Numbered from the stretch's first letter, positions 35,362 to 45,793 are shown. The stretch: 64,000 nucleotides of DNA from Senegalia massiliensis (GCF_009911265.1 NZ_QXXA01000005.1:265832-329831); one strand, 5' to 3'. The notes: generated by a model not told the origin, from the letters alone. A program made the numbers and translations.

Positions 35362-37494
35362 ATGAGTATAGAAAAAAAATTAATTTTAGAAGGATTAGTA
35401 TGTACCAGTTGTGCAGGAAAAATAGAAAGAAAGATAACTAGTTTAGACTATGTAAATAATGCAACTATAAACTTTTCTAATGGTAATTTAATCATTGATA
35501 TAAAAGATCAAAAAAAATCTAAAGAAATATTAGAGAAATCTAAAGAAATAATTAAAAAAATAGAACCTGATGTAAAAGTTTTCGATTATGAAGAAAAAGA
35601 AAACCTAAAAGAAAAGGAATTAGATAAAAAAAACAACATCATAGATACTATTGGAAAAGATAAAATTCTAAAATTATCTATTGGTCTTATTATATTTTTA
35701 ACTGCGATAATAGGTAATTTTAGTAATTCAATAGAAGTTACACTTTTTATAATAAGTTATGTTCTTATAGGTGGAAATGTACTTTTAACCTCCACTAAAA
35801 ATATATCTCATGGCCAAGTTTTTGATGAAAACTTCCTTATGAGTATTGCTACCCTTGGTGCATTTTTTATAGGAGAATATCCTGAAGGTGTAGCTGTAAT
35901 GCTATTTTATGAACTTGGAGAAATTTTTCAAGATATAGCAGTCAATCGTTCTAGAAATTCCATAAAGTCACTTATGGATATTAGACCTGACTATGCTAAT
36001 CTAATTGTAGGAGATAACAGTAAAAAAGTTGACCCTGAAAAAGTAAATATTGGAGACACTATTATAGTAAAGCCTGGTGAGAAGATACCCCTAGATGGTA
36101 CAGTTACAGAAGGTAGTTCTATGGTTGACACTTCTGCTTTAACTGGTGAGTCAGTACCACGTTCTGTTAAAAAGGACGAAGAAGTTCTTGCAGGGTTTAT
36201 TAATAAAAATGGAGTATTAACTATTAAAGTTACAAAAACTTTTGGTGAATCTACTGTAGCAAAAGTACTAGACTTAGTTGAAAATGCTGGAAATAGAAAA
36301 GCCCCTACAGAGAAATTCATTACTAAATTTGCAAGATATTATACACCAGTAGTAGTATTTTCTGCTCTTGCCCTAGTTATAATTCCACCTCTTGTAATAG
36401 AGGGTGCTGAATTTAGTGAATGGTTATATAGAGGACTTGTATTTTTAGTTATATCTTGTCCTTGTGCCCTTGTAGTATCTATTCCACTCGGATTTTTTGG
36501 TGGTATTGGATCTGCATCTAAAAATGGTATCTTGGTTAAAGGTGGAAATTATCTTGAAGCATTAAATGAGATAGATATTGCAGTGTTTGATAAAACAGGA
36601 ACTCTTACTGAAGGTATTTTTGAAGTTACAGATATTAAAGTTCATAATGAATATAGTAAAGAAGATGTGCTAAAATATGCAGCATATGCAGAAAATTTTT
36701 CTAATCACCCTATAGCTACTGCTGTAGTAGATGCATATGGTGATGAGATTAGAAATGAAGAAATATCTAATTATAATGAAATAGCAGGTCATGGAATTGA
36801 AGTAAATTATGGTGACTCTAAAATATCTGTTGGCAATAAAAAATTAATGGATAAAAATAATATAGAGATAATTGAATCAACTGAAATAGGTACAATTATA
36901 TATGTAGCTAAAGATAATAAATTCATAGGATCTATTGTTATTTCAGATAGAATAAAAAAAGATTCAAAAGAAACTTTAAGCAACCTCAAACAGTTAGGTA
37001 TATCTAAAACAGTAATGCTTACAGGTGATAATAAAGCTATTGGTGAGAAAATAGCTAATAAATTAGGTATAGATACAGCTTATACAGATTTATTACCTGA
37101 TGGCAAAGTAGAAAAATTAGAAGATTTATATAAAGAAAAACAAAAAAATAAAAAACTTGCTTTTGTAGGCGATGGTATAAATGATGCTCCAGTTCTTGCA
37201 AGGGCAGATATTGGTATAGCTATGGGAGGACTTGGTTCAGATGCAGCAATAGAAGCTGCTGATGTAGTTCTTATGACAGATGAACCTTCCAAACTAGTTG
37301 ATTCTATCAAAATAGCAAAAAACACTAGAAAAATAGTATATCAAAATATAGTATTTGCATTAGGTGTAAAGCTTATAGTTTTAGCTCTAGGTGCATTAGG
37401 ATTTGCATCTATGTGGTCAGCAGTATTTGCAGATGTTGGTGTAACACTTCTTGCAGTGTTAAATTCACTTAGAGTACTAAATACTAAATTATAA
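35362..37494 (+). CDS. cadA: Heavy-metal P1B-type ATPase (CadA/ZntA-like)
   Basis: 710 aa. One HMA domain with CTSC (C14, C17), eight-helix P1B topology, CPC in SCPCALVVS (about residue 366), phosphorylation DKTGTLT (about 410), HP locus SNHPIATAV, and GDGINDAPVLARADIGIAMG. CPC with the C-terminal DVGVTLLAVLNSLR helix fits Zn/Cd/Pb export. Paired with cadC. The acidic/lysine-rich linker before the first helix is long. Confidence 0.93.
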   Translation: MSIEKKLILEGLVCTSCAGKIERKITSLDYVNNATINFSNGNLIIDIKDQKKSKEILEKSKEIIKKIEPDVKVFDYEEKENLKEKELDKKNNIIDTIGKDKILKLSIGLIIFLTAIIGNFSNSIEVTLFIISYVLIGGNVLLTSTKNISHGQVFDENFLMSIATLGAFFIGEYPEGVAVMLFYELGEIFQDIAVNRSRNSIKSLMDIRPDYANLIVGDNSKKVDPEKVNIGDTIIVKPGEKIPLDGTVTEGSSMVDTSALTGESVPRSVKKDEEVLAGFINKNGVLTIKVTKTFGESTVAKVLDLVENAGNRKAPTEKFITKFARYYTPVVVFSALALVIIPPLVIEGAEFSEWLYRGLVFLVISCPCALVVSIPLGFFGGIGSASKNGILVKGGNYLEALNEIDIAVFDKTGTLTEGIFEVTDIKVHNEYSKEDVLKYAAYAENFSNHPIATAVVDAYGDEIRNEEISNYNEIAGHGIEVNYGDSKISVGNKKLMDKNNIEIIESTEIGTIIYVAKDNKFIGSIVISDRIKKDSKETLSNLKQLGISKTVMLTGDNKAIGEKIANKLGIDTAYTDLLPDGKVEKLEDLYKEKQKNKKLAFVGDGINDAPVLARADIGIAMGGLGSDAAIEAADVVLMTDEPSKLVDSIKIAKNTRKIVYQNIVFALGVKLIVLALGALGFASMWSAVFADVGVTLLAVLNSLRVLNTKL

Positions 37495-37495
37495 T

Positions 37496-37526
37496 AAATA
37501 CTTTGGCGGTATTTGCCAAAGTATTT
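37496..37526 (+). terminator. Terminator after cadA
   Basis: Twelve-bp stem AAATACTTTGGC (37496-37507) with GCCAAAGTATTT (37515-37526), seven-base loop, then ATTTGTTT. Directly after the stop. Confidence 0.75.
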
Positions 37527-37660
37527 ATTTGTTTGAAATATTATAAACATAAAGAATTTTCATAGTATTAAATTTTATTAACAAATTGTAAAAGACATTA
37601 GTGCAAAAAGTTGATAAAATATTTAAGTAACTTAAAATATTTATTATAGGAGGAATTATT

Positions 37661-39196
37661 ATGAGTAATAATATTCAGACAAAACAGAAATTTAAGTTAT
37701 TTAATAAATTTCTAAATGTCATTGAAAATGTTGGAAATAAACTTCCACATCCAGTAACAATATTCATACTATTTGCTCTAGCTGTCATCATAATATCTGA
37801 AATCGCTTTCAGAGCAGGCTTATATGTAGATTTCTATGATGCAAAAGCAGGAGCAGATCAAACCGTATCAGCTGTTTCACTTCTTAGTGCTGATGGATTA
37901 AGGTTTATGATTAATTCAGCAACAGTAAACTTTACAAGTTTTGCTCCTCTTGGAACAGTTCTAGTAGCAATGCTTGGAGTTGGAGTTGCCGAAGGGACAG
38001 GACTCATAAATGCAGCTCTTAAAAAATTAGTATTGAGTACACCTAAAAGACTAATAACTGCAGTTGTTGTTTTTGCAGGTGTTATGTCAAATATTGCATC
38101 AGATGCAGGATATGTAGTTTTAGTACCATTAGGTGCAATGGTATTCTTAAGCTTTAAACGTCATCCTTTAGCAGGACTTGCTGCTGCTTTTGCAGGGGTT
38201 TCTGGAGGATTCTCAGCGAACTTATTATTAGGTACATTAGATCCACTATTAGCCGGTATAACAAATGAAGCGTTAACTGCTAGTAAAATGGATTTATCTA
38301 TTTTACCAACTTCTAACTATTATTTCATGGTTGCATCAACATTCCTTATTACAATACTAGGTACTTGGGTAACTGAAAAAATAGTTGAACCAAGACTTGG
38401 CGAATATAAAGGAATAGATACTAATGAATCAATGGAAGTTACAAAGTCAGAGGTAAAAGGTTTAATTGCAGCAGGTCTATCTATATTAGTATTTGGTGCA
38501 ATAATGTTATATTTAACAGTACCAGCAAACGGTATATTAAGAGTTGATGGCTCTTTAGATGCATTTACTCATGATGGTTTAGTTCCAGCAATAATGTTAT
38601 TCTTCTTAATTCCAGGTTTAACTTTTGGAATGGTTTCAGGAACTGTTAAAAATGATAAAGATGTAGTTAAATTCATGTCTAAATCAATGGCTTCAATGGG
38701 TGGATATCTAGTACTAGCTTTCTTTGCTGCACAATTTATTCAATATTTTGCTTATACTAATTTAGGTACAATACTTGCAGTAAGTGGTGCTAATTTCCTT
38801 GAAGCTATAGGATTTGTAGGATTCCCATTAATCATAGCATTTATAGTAGTAGCAGGATTTATAAATCTATTTATAGGATCAGCTTCAGCTAAATGGGGTA
38901 TTATGGCACCTGTTTTTGTTCCAATGTTATATAAATTAAATTTCTCACCTGAGTTTACACAACTTGCTTATCGTATAGGAGATTCTACAACTAATATAAT
39001 ATCTCCACTTATGACTTACTTTGCAGTAATAGTTGTATTTGCTCAAAAATATGATGAGGATACAGGTATAGGTACTTTAATTTCAACTATGGTACCATAC
39101 TCAATAGTATTCCTACTTGGCTGGACAGTTCTTCTTGCAGTTTGGTATATGTTAGGAATTCCTATCGGACCAGAAGCTTTCATAAGAGTAAATTAA
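37661..39196 (+). CDS. abgT: AbgT family transporter
   Basis: 511 aa, about eleven membrane helices. ENVGNKLPHPVTIFILFALAVII at the N-terminus, GVMSNIASDAGYVVLVPLGA and IGDSTTNIISPLMTYFAVI are AbgT signatures. Family members import p-aminobenzoyl-glutamate or act as sulfonamide/antimetabolite exporters. GGAGGA precedes ATG. An M20 peptidase gene follows after 68 bp with a hairpin between, suggesting uptake plus hydrolysis. Confidence 0.9.
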   Translation: MSNNIQTKQKFKLFNKFLNVIENVGNKLPHPVTIFILFALAVIIISEIAFRAGLYVDFYDAKAGADQTVSAVSLLSADGLRFMINSATVNFTSFAPLGTVLVAMLGVGVAEGTGLINAALKKLVLSTPKRLITAVVVFAGVMSNIASDAGYVVLVPLGAMVFLSFKRHPLAGLAAAFAGVSGGFSANLLLGTLDPLLAGITNEALTASKMDLSILPTSNYYFMVASTFLITILGTWVTEKIVEPRLGEYKGIDTNESMEVTKSEVKGLIAAGLSILVFGAIMLYLTVPANGILRVDGSLDAFTHDGLVPAIMLFFLIPGLTFGMVSGTVKNDKDVVKFMSKSMASMGGYLVLAFFAAQFIQYFAYTNLGTILAVSGANFLEAIGFVGFPLIIAFIVVAGFINLFIGSASAKWGIMAPVFVPMLYKLNFSPEFTQLAYRIGDSTTNIISPLMTYFAVIVVFAQKYDEDTGIGTLISTMVPYSIVFLLGWTVLLAVWYMLGIPIGPEAFIRVN

Positions 39197-39228
39197 ACAA
39201 AAGTCACCCAATTGGGTGATTTTTGTTT
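39195..39228 (+). terminator. Hairpin between abgT and the peptidase gene
   Basis: Seventeen-bp arms 39195-39211 and 39212-39228 with one G-T pair (AGTCACCCAA core), ending TTTTTGTTTTA. Would stop or thin transcription from abgT. Confidence 0.75.
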
Positions 39229-39264
39229 TATAATAGTATACAATTAAATAAAGGAGATGATTAA

Positions 39265-40380
39265 ATGATAAATAAAGATAGAATTGTTGAAGAGTTTATG
39301 AAATATGTACAAATAGATAGTCCTACTAAAAATGAAAAAGAATTTGCAGAATTTTTAACCAAAGAATTAAAAGAGCTGGGATTTGATGTATATATAGATA
39401 ATGCAGGAGATAAAGTTGGTAGTAATACAGGTAATATCATTGCTAAACTTAAAGGTACAATAGATGTTGAACCTATATTATTTAGTTGTCATATGGATAC
39501 AGTGTCTCCAAGTATAGGAATTAAACCAATAATAAAAGATGGTGTTATATACTCTGATGGTACAACAATATTAGGTGGAGATGACAAAGCAGGTATTGCA
39601 GCAGTTATAGAAGCTTTAAAGGTTATAAAAGAAAATAATATAAATCACGGTCCTATTGAAGTAGTATTTAGTGTTTATGAAGAAGGCGGATTAAATGGAG
39701 CTAAGAATTTAGAATATGATAAGATAAATTCTAAAAGAGCTTTTGTATTAGATAGTGGTGGAGATCCTGGACAAATCATAATACAAGGTCCTGCACAAGA
39801 CAAAATAGATGTTAAAGTTATAGGAAAGCCTGCACATGCTGGTGTAGCCCCAGAGGAAGGTATAAGTGCAATAAATGTAGCAGCTCATGCTATAAGTAAA
39901 ATGAATTTATTAAGAATAGATAAAGATACTACTGCAAATATAGGAAAAATAGAAGGTGGTAGTGCTACTAATATAGTAACTCCTGAAGTAACTATAAAAG
40001 CAGAATCAAGAAGTCTTAGTGATGAAAAATTAGACAAGCAAACATCACATATGGTAGAAACATTTAATGATACTGCAAAAGAATTTGGAGCAAAAGCAGA
40101 AATAAATGTTGAAAGAATGTACAGTTCTTTTATCATAGATGACAATGATGAAATTGTAAACATGGTTAAAAAAGCATGTGAAAATTCTAATATAAAGCCT
40201 TTCCTAGATGCAACTGGCGGTGGAAGTGATACTAATATATTAAATGCTAATGGAATAAAAGCAATAAACTTAGGTATTGGAGAAAGAAAACCACATACAT
40301 TAGAAGAACATATGCATATTAAGGATCTTGTTAGTTCAGCAAATTTAATATTAGAAATAATTAAATTATCATCTATTTAA
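39265..40380 (+). CDS. M20 family peptidase (PepT/YqjE-like)
   Basis: 371 aa. Zinc ligands in SCHMDTVSP, GGDDKAGIAA, VYEEGG and, in the C-terminal part, the dimerisation domain GKPAHAGVAPEEG. Likely an aminotripeptidase-like or aminoacylase enzyme; next to abgT it may cleave an imported N-acyl amino acid such as p-aminobenzoyl-glutamate. The class is firm, the substrate an inference. AAAGGAG precedes ATG 39265. Confidence 0.88.
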   Translation: MINKDRIVEEFMKYVQIDSPTKNEKEFAEFLTKELKELGFDVYIDNAGDKVGSNTGNIIAKLKGTIDVEPILFSCHMDTVSPSIGIKPIIKDGVIYSDGTTILGGDDKAGIAAVIEALKVIKENNINHGPIEVVFSVYEEGGLNGAKNLEYDKINSKRAFVLDSGGDPGQIIIQGPAQDKIDVKVIGKPAHAGVAPEEGISAINVAAHAISKMNLLRIDKDTTANIGKIEGGSATNIVTPEVTIKAESRSLSDEKLDKQTSHMVETFNDTAKEFGAKAEINVERMYSSFIIDDNDEIVNMVKKACENSNIKPFLDATGGGSDTNILNANGIKAINLGIGERKPHTLEEHMHIKDLVSSANLILEIIKLSSI

Positions 40381-40383
40381 ATT

Positions 40384-40429
40384 AAAAAGAACTTTTGGTT
40401 TAGATTAATCTAAACCAAAGGTTCTTTTT
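40384..40429. terminator. Bidirectional terminator between peptidase and TraB genes
   Basis: Loopless palindrome, arms 40384-40406 and 40407-40429 of 23 bp (one mismatch at most), core CTTTTGGTTTAGATT, flanked by A5 and T6. Serves both convergent genes. Confidence 0.85.
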
Positions 40430-41595
40430 TAAAATAAATCTAAAAATATTCTAATTACCTCTGCTCCACCTATCATAGTTCCAAGTACACTACCTAGATT
40501 TGCAAGAACTACTACAAGTAATATATGAGTTACTTTGTTTTTCCAAAATCCTTTTACTGTTGTAATATCGTCTGATAAGTTTTCAAAATCTCTTACTTTT
40601 GGTTTTCTAATAAATGCTTCTGCAAGTCCTACAAACCAACCTGCTGCAAGTAGAGGATTAAGTGAGCTTATAGGTGCTACTATAAAAGCTGTAAGAATAG
40701 ATAATGGATGTGCTAATGCAATAAGAGCTCCTATTGCTGAAAGTGTACCATTCCATAGAACCCACCCTATAGTTTGATCTAGTGCCATTTCACGACTATT
40801 AAAAAGTGTAAAAAGTATTATAGCTAAAATTACAATAGGTATGGCCCACTTTATATATTTTGAAGTATTTGATTTTGGTGGTAAACTTTTAAGTTTATTT
40901 AAATTATTTTCTTTGTGTATTTCTTCTTTTATTCCTGGTATATGTCCTGCACCAAGTACTGCAATTATTTTATTTCCTGGGGCATCTTTTATTTTCTGAG
41001 CAAGGTATTTATCTCTCTCATCTATTAATGTAGTTTTAAGCTTTGGAAATGAATCTTTTAATTCATCTAACATTGAAGTTAATATATCTTCTGTTTTTAA
41101 ACGCTCTAATTCTTCTTCACTTACTTCCTCATCACTAAACATGCTATAAACTAGTCCTGTAAGTAATTTCATTTTACCCATAAATCCTATTCCTCTCCAA
41201 ATACGTTGAAATGTTATTTGGATGTCTCTATCAGCCAAAACTATTTTTGCATCATTTTCTTTTGCAGAATTTATAGCTGTTATCATTTCTTGTCCTGGAT
41301 TTATTCCAAATTGATTTGCCATTCTCTTTTGAAATGAACTCATCATTAAATTTACAAGTAATAATGTAGCTTTTTTTTGTTTTATCACAGATACTATATC
41401 AGTATTACTCCATTTTTTACCTTCAGTTATTGATTTATATCTTCCTTTATCAAGCTCTATACATACTGTATCAGGTTTTTCATTATCTATCATCTGTTTT
41501 ACTTGTTCAGCACTTTTTTTGGATACATGAGCTGTACCTATAAGTATTATTTCTTTATCATTTATATTTAACCTTGTAATGTTTTCTTCTGCCAT
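40429..41595 (-). CDS. TraB family membrane protein
   Basis: 388 aa. N-terminal TraB/GumN domain (IILIGTAHVSKKSAEQVKQ, CIELDKGRYKSI, AVLGAGHIPGIKEEI; His/Glu residues of a putative metal protease site) and four to five C-terminal membrane helices (about 250-385). Family founded on the Enterococcus pheromone-shutdown protein TraB; enzymatic role unproven. ATG 41595 with GAGAGGG 5 bp upstream preferred over a GTG nine codons earlier. Confidence 0.9.
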   Translation of the reverse strand: MAEENITRLNINDKEIILIGTAHVSKKSAEQVKQMIDNEKPDTVCIELDKGRYKSITEGKKWSNTDIVSVIKQKKATLLLVNLMMSSFQKRMANQFGINPGQEMITAINSAKENDAKIVLADRDIQITFQRIWRGIGFMGKMKLLTGLVYSMFSDEEVSEEELERLKTEDILTSMLDELKDSFPKLKTTLIDERDKYLAQKIKDAPGNKIIAVLGAGHIPGIKEEIHKENNLNKLKSLPPKSNTSKYIKWAIPIVILAIILFTLFNSREMALDQTIGWVLWNGTLSAIGALIALAHPLSILTAFIVAPISSLNPLLAAGWFVGLAEAFIRKPKVRDFENLSDDITTVKGFWKNKVTHILLVVVLANLGSVLGTMIGGAEVIRIFLDLF

Positions 41596-41664
41596 ATTAC
41601 CCTCTCTTTCTAAATCACTCATATATACATTATATACTTCTAGAAAGATGATAACAACAAAAGA

Positions 41665-42459
41665 TTAGCCTGTTATAAATTTTATTTTCTTATTTCGTAC
41701 ATATATATTTACAGGTGTATTTAAATATACTTCTCCATCTGTATCAATCATCATTTCATTTTTTGTTTCTAATTTAATTTCACTTGCTTTTATATGTTTT
41801 ATTTCATTTTCCGTTATATTTTCTTCAAAATTTTCTTTCTGAGTTAAATATTTAATTAAAAGTGAAAAACCAGAATTATAAACTATAAATATATCAAATA
41901 TACCATCTGTCATAGATATACTTTTTACTGGTACTAATGTAGATTCTACATAATTTCCATTTAATATTACTACCATTCCTGCTTTATCTTTTAATTTCTT
42001 ATTTTCTGTATGTAAAATAAATTCAAAATCATCTTTTTCATTCATACTCTTTATAGTACTGGTATAATAACTTATTCTACCCATAATATTTTTAGTTTTA
42101 GGATTTATATTTTCAGATATATCAGTAATAAGTCCTGTACCTACAAAATTTGTGAAATACCTATTATTAACTTTTCCAATATCAATTTCTGACACATTAC
42201 CTTTTAATATAGTATTAGAAGCATCATTTAAATTTAGAGGAATATTTAAGCTTCTAGCAAAATCATTACATGTACAACTAGGAATTATAGCAACTATTGG
42301 TGAATTTTTTAATCTTTCTATACCATTGATAATCTCATAATCCTTTCCTTTTTCATATGTTATTTCCTCAGCATGGTTTGCTTTTTTGGTTTTAGCTATA
42401 GTTAAATTATCTATTTCATTACTTAAAATAGGGATAATTTCTCCAAGTAATTTATTTAT
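41665..42459 (-). pseudogene. Decayed diacylglycerol/lipid kinase (DagK/YegS family)
   Basis: An open frame from 42459 encodes a lipid-kinase-like protein missing its first third. It begins in the middle (KLLGEIIPILSNEIDNLT), lacks the NPxxG start, and skips from YEKGKDYEI straight to INGIERLKN, losing the nucleotide-binding GGDGT loop. The second motif reads PSCTCNDFARSLNIP where the family has PSGTGNDFAR (both Gly codons GGT changed to TGT). No ATG/GTG/TTG opens the frame before GTG 42195, which would start a C-terminal fragment (176 aa) alone. I infer a pseudogene. Confidence 0.75.
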
Positions 42460-42476
42460 TTAAAATATACCCTATT

Positions 42477-43067
42477 TTAAGCTCTGTATTTCTTTTTATA
42501 ACTTTTCTTATTGGTTAACTGAATACCCCCAAGTCCTGCTCCTGAAATTCCTCCAACGATATGTGCCATTTGCGATATATTATCTTTTAATGTTATTGCA
42601 TCAACTAATTCTCTACCTATAAAAATTACTGCCACTATTATAAGTGTAAGTGGAATATAACCTGATCTTGTATTTGCAAATGAACTAAGGATTATCATCA
42701 TAAATACTATTCCACTTGCTCCTATAAGTCCCGTACTAAATAAGATTACATTTAAAACCCCTGTTATAAATGTAGTAATTAATATCATTTTTATTAATGG
42801 TTTAGAACCATATTTTTCTTCTAATATAGGACCTAACAATAATATTATTAGAAAATTACTTGTAAAATGTTGCCATGAACTATGTCCTAGTACATAACTA
42901 AAAAGTCTAATATATTGCATAGGGTCATCTACAGATGTTCTATAGTTAGTAAAAATATACGTCATAAACTCTATTCCATATATCTCTTTTAATAACAATA
43001 CACCTAGTGCAGTAAAAGTAAATGTTAATGTAACTGGTGAATTATAATTAATTTTAAATCTATCCAT
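42477..43067 (-). CDS. Rhomboid family intramembrane serine protease
   Basis: 196 aa, six membrane helices. Catalytic dyad S118 in GASG and H169 in HIVGG, with H67/N71 in HFTSNF as the oxyanion-side motif. Cleaves membrane proteins; substrate unknown. Start ATG 43067 has only a weak ribosome binding site (AAAGGA). Ends 17 bp before the damaged kinase frame. Confidence 0.92.
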   Translation of the reverse strand: MDRFKINYNSPVTLTFTFTALGVLLLKEIYGIEFMTYIFTNYRTSVDDPMQYIRLFSYVLGHSSWQHFTSNFLIILLLGPILEEKYGSKPLIKMILITTFITGVLNVILFSTGLIGASGIVFMMIILSSFANTRSGYIPLTLIIVAVIFIGRELVDAITLKDNISQMAHIVGGISGAGLGGIQLTNKKSYKKKYRA

Positions 43068-43193
43068 AAAATCAATCCTTTACTTTTATTTATTCTATAT
43101 ATTCTATAAATGTAGCCTAATATCCTTTATTTTAAACTACCATTGAATTTTCGTAAGATAAAATATACAATAATTTTAAAAGGAGACTGTAAT

Positions 43194-45332
43194 ATGCATA
43201 TAAAAAATATATTAAAAGAATATTTCGGATATGATGATTTTAGACATGGACAAGAAGAACTAATACAATCAGTATTAAACAAAAAAGATGTACTTGGTAT
43301 AATGCCTACTAGTGGAGGTAAATCTATATGTTATCAAATACCTTCTTTGATACTAAAAGGTAGTACATTAGTGGTTTCTCCTCTTATTTCACTTATGAAA
43401 GATCAGGTAGATGCTCTAAATGAAATAGGAGTATCAGCTACATTTATAAATAGTACACTTACTAGCTACGAGTTAGAAAATAGATTTAACAATATACAAA
43501 ATGGAAAGTATAATCTTATCTATATAGCTCCAGAAAGATTAAATAATATAGGATTTAGAAATATAATAAAAAATATAGAAATTCCTTTCTTAGCAATAGA
43601 TGAGTCACATTGTATAAGTAAGTGGGGTCATGATTTTAGACCTAGTTATAAAGAAATACCACGATTTATAAATAGTTTAGATAAACGTCCAATAATAGGA
43701 GCTTATACTGCTACTGCTACTGAAGAAATAATAGAAGATATAAAAATACTTTTAAATTTGAATAAGCCTGAAGAAATTGTTACAGGTTTTGATAGAAAAA
43801 ATCTATATTTTAAAGTTGAAAATAATATTGATAAAAGGTCATTTATATTAAATTATTTAAATGATAAAAAAGATGAATCTGGCATAATATATTGTTCTAC
43901 AAGAAAAGAAGTAGAATCATTATATGAATTTTTAAATTCTAAAGGACATAAAGTAAGTTTATATCATGGTGGAATGAATAATGCAGATAGAGAAATTTCT
44001 CAACAAGATTTCATATATGATAAAATATCTATAATGATAGCTACAAATGCTTTTGGTATGGGAATAGATAAATCAAATGTTAGGTATGTTATTCACTATA
44101 ATATTCCTCAAAGTATGGAAAATTATTATCAAGAAGCTGGCAGAGCTGGTCGTGATGGAGAAGATAGTGAATGTATATTGCTTTTCTCACCTCAAGATGT
44201 AGCTAAACAAAAATTCTTGATTAGTGAAAGTCATAAAGACCCTGAAAGAGCTTCTATTAGCTATAAAAACCTTCAATATTTAGTTGATTATGCATATAGT
44301 CATGATTGCCTAAGAGGTAAGATACTTGAATATTTTGGAGAGATAGACGTTAAATCTAATTGTAATAACTGTAGTAACTGTAGCATTGAACATGAGTTTA
44401 AAGATGTAACTATTGAAGCTCAAAAGATACTTTCATGTGTATATAGATTAAATGAAAAGTTTGGTACCACAGTTGTAGCTCAAGTTTTGAGTGGTTCAAA
44501 AAACAAAAAAATATTAAGCTTTAATTTAGATAAAATATCAACATATGGAATAATGAAAGATTATACTGAAAAAGGAATTAAAAATATAATAGCAATGCTA
44601 ATATCTCAAGGTTATTTATCTCTTACAGAAAGTAAATATCCTATAGTAAAACTTACATCCCTTTCTAGAAAAGTATTAAAAGGAAAAGAAAAAGTATATA
44701 TGGCTATAGATATGTTTAAAGATAAAAAGGAAATTACTCCTGATTATTATTTAGAGTTATTTGTAGTCTTAAAAGATTTAAGAAAAAAATTAGCATTAGA
44801 AAAAAATATACCACCTTATATTATATTTTCAGATACTACACTTAAAGAAATGGCAACTTATCTCCCTATAGAAAAGGATTCATTTTTAAATATAAAGGGA
44901 GTTGGAGATAAAAAGTATGAATCTTATGGTGATATATTTATAGAAAAAATAAGAGATTTCAAAGAAAAAAATAATGTTAAATCCTCACCAAAACAGATAA
45001 AGTATACTGATTCTATTGAACCTAAAATTAAAACTCATATTGAAACATATAATTTGTATAGAGAAGAAAAAACAATAGATGAAATATCTGAAATTAGAAA
45101 TCTTACAAAGGATACTCTATTAAACCATTTTGTAAAGTGTCAAGAAGAAGGTAAAGAAATTAATTGGAATGATTTTGTAGACATACAAAAGGAAAAAGAA
45201 ATTTTAAATGCTATTGATAATGTGGGTAAAAAATATCTGAAACCTATAAAACAAGCTATATCAGATGATATTAGTTATTTTGATATAAAGACAGTCATAT
45301 ATAGAGAAAACTATAAAAAAAGTCCTGCTTAA
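43194..45332 (+). CDS. recQ: RecQ family ATP-dependent DNA helicase
   Basis: 712 aa. Start ATG 43194 with AGGAGA 7 bp upstream (an earlier in-frame ATG at 43143 has none). Helicase motifs MPTSGGKS, AIDESHCISKWGHDF, YTATATEE, ATNAFGMGIDKSNVRYVIHY, QEAGRAGRDG; RecQ zinc cluster C-x2-C-x2-C; HRDC-like region (about 540-600) and a C-terminal helix-turn-helix domain (HTH_40 type). Unwinds 3'-5' in recombination repair. Confidence 0.95.
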   Translation: MHIKNILKEYFGYDDFRHGQEELIQSVLNKKDVLGIMPTSGGKSICYQIPSLILKGSTLVVSPLISLMKDQVDALNEIGVSATFINSTLTSYELENRFNNIQNGKYNLIYIAPERLNNIGFRNIIKNIEIPFLAIDESHCISKWGHDFRPSYKEIPRFINSLDKRPIIGAYTATATEEIIEDIKILLNLNKPEEIVTGFDRKNLYFKVENNIDKRSFILNYLNDKKDESGIIYCSTRKEVESLYEFLNSKGHKVSLYHGGMNNADREISQQDFIYDKISIMIATNAFGMGIDKSNVRYVIHYNIPQSMENYYQEAGRAGRDGEDSECILLFSPQDVAKQKFLISESHKDPERASISYKNLQYLVDYAYSHDCLRGKILEYFGEIDVKSNCNNCSNCSIEHEFKDVTIEAQKILSCVYRLNEKFGTTVVAQVLSGSKNKKILSFNLDKISTYGIMKDYTEKGIKNIIAMLISQGYLSLTESKYPIVKLTSLSRKVLKGKEKVYMAIDMFKDKKEITPDYYLELFVVLKDLRKKLALEKNIPPYIIFSDTTLKEMATYLPIEKDSFLNIKGVGDKKYESYGDIFIEKIRDFKEKNNVKSSPKQIKYTDSIEPKIKTHIETYNLYREEKTIDEISEIRNLTKDTLLNHFVKCQEEGKEINWNDFVDIQKEKEILNAIDNVGKKYLKPIKQAISDDISYFDIKTVIYRENYKKSPA

Positions 45333-45348
45333 ATTGCAGGACTTTTTT
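45316..45348. terminator. Bidirectional terminator recQ/msrB
   Basis: Thirteen-bp stem (45316-45328 with 45336-45348, AGTCCTGC core), loop TTAAATT containing the recQ stop codon, T run on both strands. Confidence 0.85.
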
Positions 45349-45793
45349 ATTCGAATATCTTTTTATATTCACTATATCCTTCTTTTTCTAAGTCTTCTCT
45401 TTGAATAAATTTTAATGCTGCACCATTTATACAGTATCTAAGACCACCTTTATCTTTTGGACCATCTGTAAATACATGACCTAAATGAGAATCTCCTGAT
45501 TTACTTCTTACTTCAGTTCTCCTCATACCATGACTTAAATCACTTTTTTCTTTTATATTTTCTTCTATAGGCTTTGTAAAACTAGGCCAGCCACAGCCTG
45601 AATCATATTTATCTTTTGAAGAAAATAGTGGTTCACCTGTAACTATATCTACATATATTCCTTCTCCCTCATTATTATTATATTCACTAGTAAAGGGTCT
45701 TTCCGTTGCATTTTCTTGAGTCACTCTATACTGTTCTTCAGTTAATTTTTCTCTTAATTCTTTGTCTGTAGGTTTATTATATTTTTCACTCAA
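45347..45793 (-). CDS. msrB: Peptide-methionine (R)-S-oxide reductase
   Basis: 148 aa. Motifs [11 protein letters not shown] (C67), GDSHLGHVF and [11 protein letters not shown] (C121 attacks the sulfoxide). The zinc CxxC pair is lost: V48 and V51 stand where most MsrBs have Cys, so this is the non-zinc type. Repairs oxidised methionine. Ends in the terminator shared with recQ. Confidence 0.95.
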   Translation of the reverse strand: MSEKYNKPTDKELREKLTEEQYRVTQENATERPFTSEYNNNEGEGIYVDIVTGEPLFSSKDKYDSGCGWPSFTKPIEENIKEKSDLSHGMRRTEVRSKSGDSHLGHVFTDGPKDKGGLRYCINGAALKFIQREDLEKEGYSEYKKIFE

